From assembly GCA_934255105.1 (NCBI GenBank), contig CAKQNH010000197.1, positions 1 through 7,750 of the forward strand: 7,750 nt of DNA. Reading direction: 5' to 3'. The notes below the pieces were generated by a model. That model ran no database searches. It saw only the letters and a program-made list of their open reading frames with translations, and was not told where the DNA came from. Origin of the DNA: an uncultured Pirellulaceae bacterium (GTDB taxonomy: Bacteria; Planctomycetota; Planctomycetia; Pirellulales; Pirellulaceae). This document shows positions 6,420 through 7,750 of the stretch, in pieces; positions within the stretch are counted from its first letter, which is position 1; each line of letters starts with the position of its first letter. Both the position numbers and the translations under genes were made by a program.

Positions 6420-7145
6420 CAAACCTATGTCACTGACCGTGTTTTAATTTGGCCCGACACGTTCAACAACTTTCTCAATACCGATGCCGCCATCTCGATG
6501 ACACGAGTTTTGCAAGGCTTCAGATACCGGGTTGAGCTTCCGCCACGCCCCTTGTGTTGTGGCCGACCACTTTATGATTGGGGAATGTTAAAGACCGCTC
6601 GACGATTGCTCGAACAGATACTCGATACTCTCAAACCCTGGATCATTGCCGGTGTACCACTGGTAGGGATCGAGCCAAGTTGCATCACGGTGTTTCGCGA
6701 TGAGTTAAGAGAAATGCTTCCACATCGCGAAGACGCCAAGATTCTGTCGAAGCAAACCTTCCTCTTCAGTGAGTTTATGGAGATGCAGAAGCATGAATTA
6801 CCTCAACTACATCGCAAGGCGCTAGTGCATGGCCACTGCCATCACAAGTCGGTGATTCACATGGACGCCGAAGTTAGCGTGCTGAAGAAACTCGGCTTGG
6901 ACTTTGAAATCATCGACGACGGTTGTTGCGGCATGGCCGGTGCGTTCGGTTTTGCCTCGGATCACTACGGCGTAAGCATCAAGATCGGCGAACAGATATT
7001 GTGTCCAGCGGTGCGTTCTGCCGACCACGATACGCTCATCATCGCTAACGGCTTTAGCTGTCAGCAGCAGATCGAACAGCTTACAGGAAGGAAAGCCATC
7101 CATCTCGCCCAAGTTGTAGAAATGGCCTTGATGCAAGATTCGTAG
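6420..7145 (+). pseudogene. Same oxidase, fourth fragment: C-terminal CCG domain
   Basis: Reading on from the TGA in the same frame gives DRVLIWPDTFNNF (6435-6473), the start of the C-terminal domain in this fusion family, so the domain begins before the first ATG at 6498. Two CCG motifs, LCCGRPLYDWG (CCG at 6555-6563) and DDGCCGMAGAFGF (CCG at 6924-6932), characterise the cysteine-rich domain shared with heterodisulfide reductase, GlcF and LutA-type subunits, where they hold a non-cubane [4Fe-4S] cluster or contact a quinone. EPSC (about 6672) and HGHCHHK (about 6826-6849) are further family motifs. The C-terminus (AIHLAQVVEMALMQDS) ends at the normal place. This piece shows no internal damage and could be translated alone only from an internal ATG, without its FAD half. 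Confidence 0.85.
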
Positions 7146-7384
7146 ACCTTGGTTAGTGCAAGCGGCGCAGGCTCGATGATGCCCGAAAATGGGCTGCGGC
7201 CTAACGAACGATGAACGAGCGATTCTCACCTCCGCTACGTTGGCGGAATTCAACCGATTCACACGAGCGTAATCGACTTCTGCCGATTGGGGAATCACGG
7301 ACACTGTTCGATGCTTATTCTAACGTGCCTATTCAGCGAGTGTCGCTTGCGCCATGAACACGAACGCTATTGTCGGTAGAAAGA

Positions 7385-7546
7385 CTAGGCGTTTTGGATC
7401 GGCATGGGGGGCGTCTTATCCATGGGTTGACCACAGCACTCAAGGTGTGCCGTACAATCCTTGCAATCGCATCCTTTCGTTACCTGTATTTCGAATTCAC
7501 ATGTCTTGCAGCGGTAAATGTCACCGACTTGGGGAGCGTCCATCAT
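7385..7546 (-). CDS. Small cysteine-rich desulforedoxin/zinc-ribbon-like protein
   Basis: A 53-residue frame starting MMDAPQVGDIYRC and ending PPMPIQNA. It has seven cysteines: Cys13 and Cys16 in CKTC, Cys26, Cys28 and Cys31 in CDCKDC, and Cys37-Cys38 in ECCGQPM. The CxxC pair followed by a CCGxPM knuckle is the arrangement of desulforedoxin and the N-terminal domain of desulfoferrodoxin, where four cysteines hold one iron. The spacing between the halves is longer here (20 residues against about 15) and the insert carries three extra cysteines, so a zinc site or a second metal site is possible. AGGAG ends 7 bases before ATG 7546; Met2 is an alternative start. It is transcribed toward the oxidase 3' end, 239 bases away, and divergently from the frame at 7650. 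It looks complete. Electron transfer or metal binding in the cytoplasm is inference. Confidence 0.75.
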   Translation of the reverse strand: MMDAPQVGDIYRCKTCEFEIQVTKGCDCKDCTAHLECCGQPMDKTPPMPIQNA

Positions 7547-7550
7547 TAAG

Positions 7551-7558
7551 CCTCTCCT
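7551..7558 (-). promoter_or_regulatory. Ribosome binding site of the small cysteine-rich gene
   Basis: AGGAGAGG on the minus strand, with the AGGAG core 7 bases before ATG 7546. It is among the strongest ribosome sites in the window and supports this short gene being real. Confidence 0.65.
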
Positions 7559-7572
7559 GGAAGGCTGGTTGT

Positions 7573-7636
7573 CAAAATCTGCTCACATCCTAGAAACCTC
7601 TCGACATATCGACTTAAATTGAGTGAGCAAAATCTG
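7573..7636. repeat. Paired short repeats in the divergent intergenic region
   Basis: CAAAATCTG occurs twice in direct orientation (7573-7581 and 7628-7636). Overlapping these copies, TGCTCAC (7580-7586) and GTGAGCA (7623-7629) form an exact 7-base inverted pair 36 bases apart. They lie between the start of the small cysteine-rich gene and the frame beginning at about 7650, where an operator would be expected. A regulatory role is speculative, since short matches like these also arise by chance. Confidence 0.3.
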
Positions 7637-7649
7637 TTCCAATTCCGGC

Positions 7650-7750
7650 ATGGCGTCGATTCGAGGCCGAAATAAATGCTCCGTGGTTACTGATGAACAG
7701 TGGGACGCTGTAAAGCCCGAAATCACTCAGCATGCATTAGTATTTGTTGC
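7650..7750 (+). CDS. Unidentified reading frame, 5' part only, runs off the window
   Basis: From ATG 7650 (or GTG 7623 in the same frame; a TGA precedes at 7620-7622) an open frame continues to the window end with at least 33 codons: MASIRGRNKCSVV, then TDEQWDAVKPEITQHALVFV. The TDEQWxxVxP stretch recalls the start of the DUF4096 domain at the head of many IS5-type transposases, but the residues after it do not follow that pattern, so I do not assign a family. There is no clear Shine-Dalgarno. A competing minus-strand frame over the same bases (ending at a TGA near 7588) also looks fairly protein-like, which lowers confidence. Confidence 0.35.
   Translation, partial: MASIRGRNKCSVVTDEQWDAVKPEITQHALVFV

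Noticed and set aside
7181..7194. Small hairpin GCCC-GAAAAT-GGGC after the oxidase stop as a terminator
   Set aside because: The stem is only 4 bp and no T-run follows.
6822..7304. 160-codon minus-strand open frame covering the oxidase 3' end and the following gap
   Set aside because: Most of it is antisense to the conserved CCG domain, and the part in the gap (7146-7304) has no recognisable motif. I see no gene in 7146-7384.
7588..7728. Minus-strand frame ending MPELEQILLTQF...VSRM near 7588
   Set aside because: It looks somewhat protein-like but matches nothing I recognise and competes with the plus-strand frame from 7650; I could not decide between them and kept only the plus-strand call at low confidence.
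1..7750. CRISPR array, tRNA, rRNA or complete insertion sequence
   Set aside because: No regularly spaced repeats, no tRNA-like cloverleaf noticed, no rRNA conserved blocks, and no transposase with terminal inverted repeats were seen.

Overview
The window reads as mid-GC bacterial DNA from a heterotroph. A Gly/Tyr/Arg-rich exported-protein tail, the mix of oxidoreductase families and the frequent weak ribosome sites point to a planctomycete, perhaps Pirellulales-like. That assignment is inference, because there is no rRNA or marker gene here. The striking property is decay. Most recognisable genes are broken, and the conserved pieces abut with almost no filler, as expected after clean deletions (or from a faulty assembly).

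Layout. 71-703 (+): a vitamin K epoxide reductase (VKOR)-family membrane thiol oxidoreductase, broken by a 1-base deletion near 331 and a larger in-gene deletion near 535. 723-1322 (-): an intact nucleotidyltransferase-fold protein. 1532-1969 (-): an intact PPC/DUF296 protein. About 2226-2511 (+): only the C-terminus of an SDR oxidoreductase. 2521-3246 (+): a cation diffusion facilitator (CDF) transporter that has lost its cytoplasmic C-terminal domain. 3218-4444 (-): a thiamine-pyrophosphate (TPP) enzyme of the pyruvate oxidase/acetolactate synthase type that has lost most of its cofactor domain. These two genes collide tail to tail at about 3225. 4511-4669 (-): the glycine-rich C-terminal tail of an unknown protein. 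It lies head to head against about 4676-7145 (+), a large FAD plus Fe-S oxidase (D-lactate/glycolate-type dehydrogenase fusion) carrying an amber stop, an internal deletion with frameshift, and an opal stop. 7385-7546 (-): a well-formed 53-residue cysteine-rich desulforedoxin-like protein with a strong ribosome site. From about 7650 (+) an unidentified reading frame runs off the window.

How the genes relate. The broken genes (VKOR, SDR, CDF, TPP enzyme, FAD/Fe-S oxidase) look like one former redox and membrane-associated module: carbon oxidation feeding electrons to the membrane, thiol chemistry and metal export. It no longer seems able to work as a unit. The nucleotidyltransferase, the PPC protein and the small Cys-rich protein are intact and may still be expressed. 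I found no convincing new defence or mobile system, no CRISPR array, no tRNA or rRNA, and no complete insertion sequence. The main things to check are the decay pattern and its junctions, and the small cysteine-rich gene.
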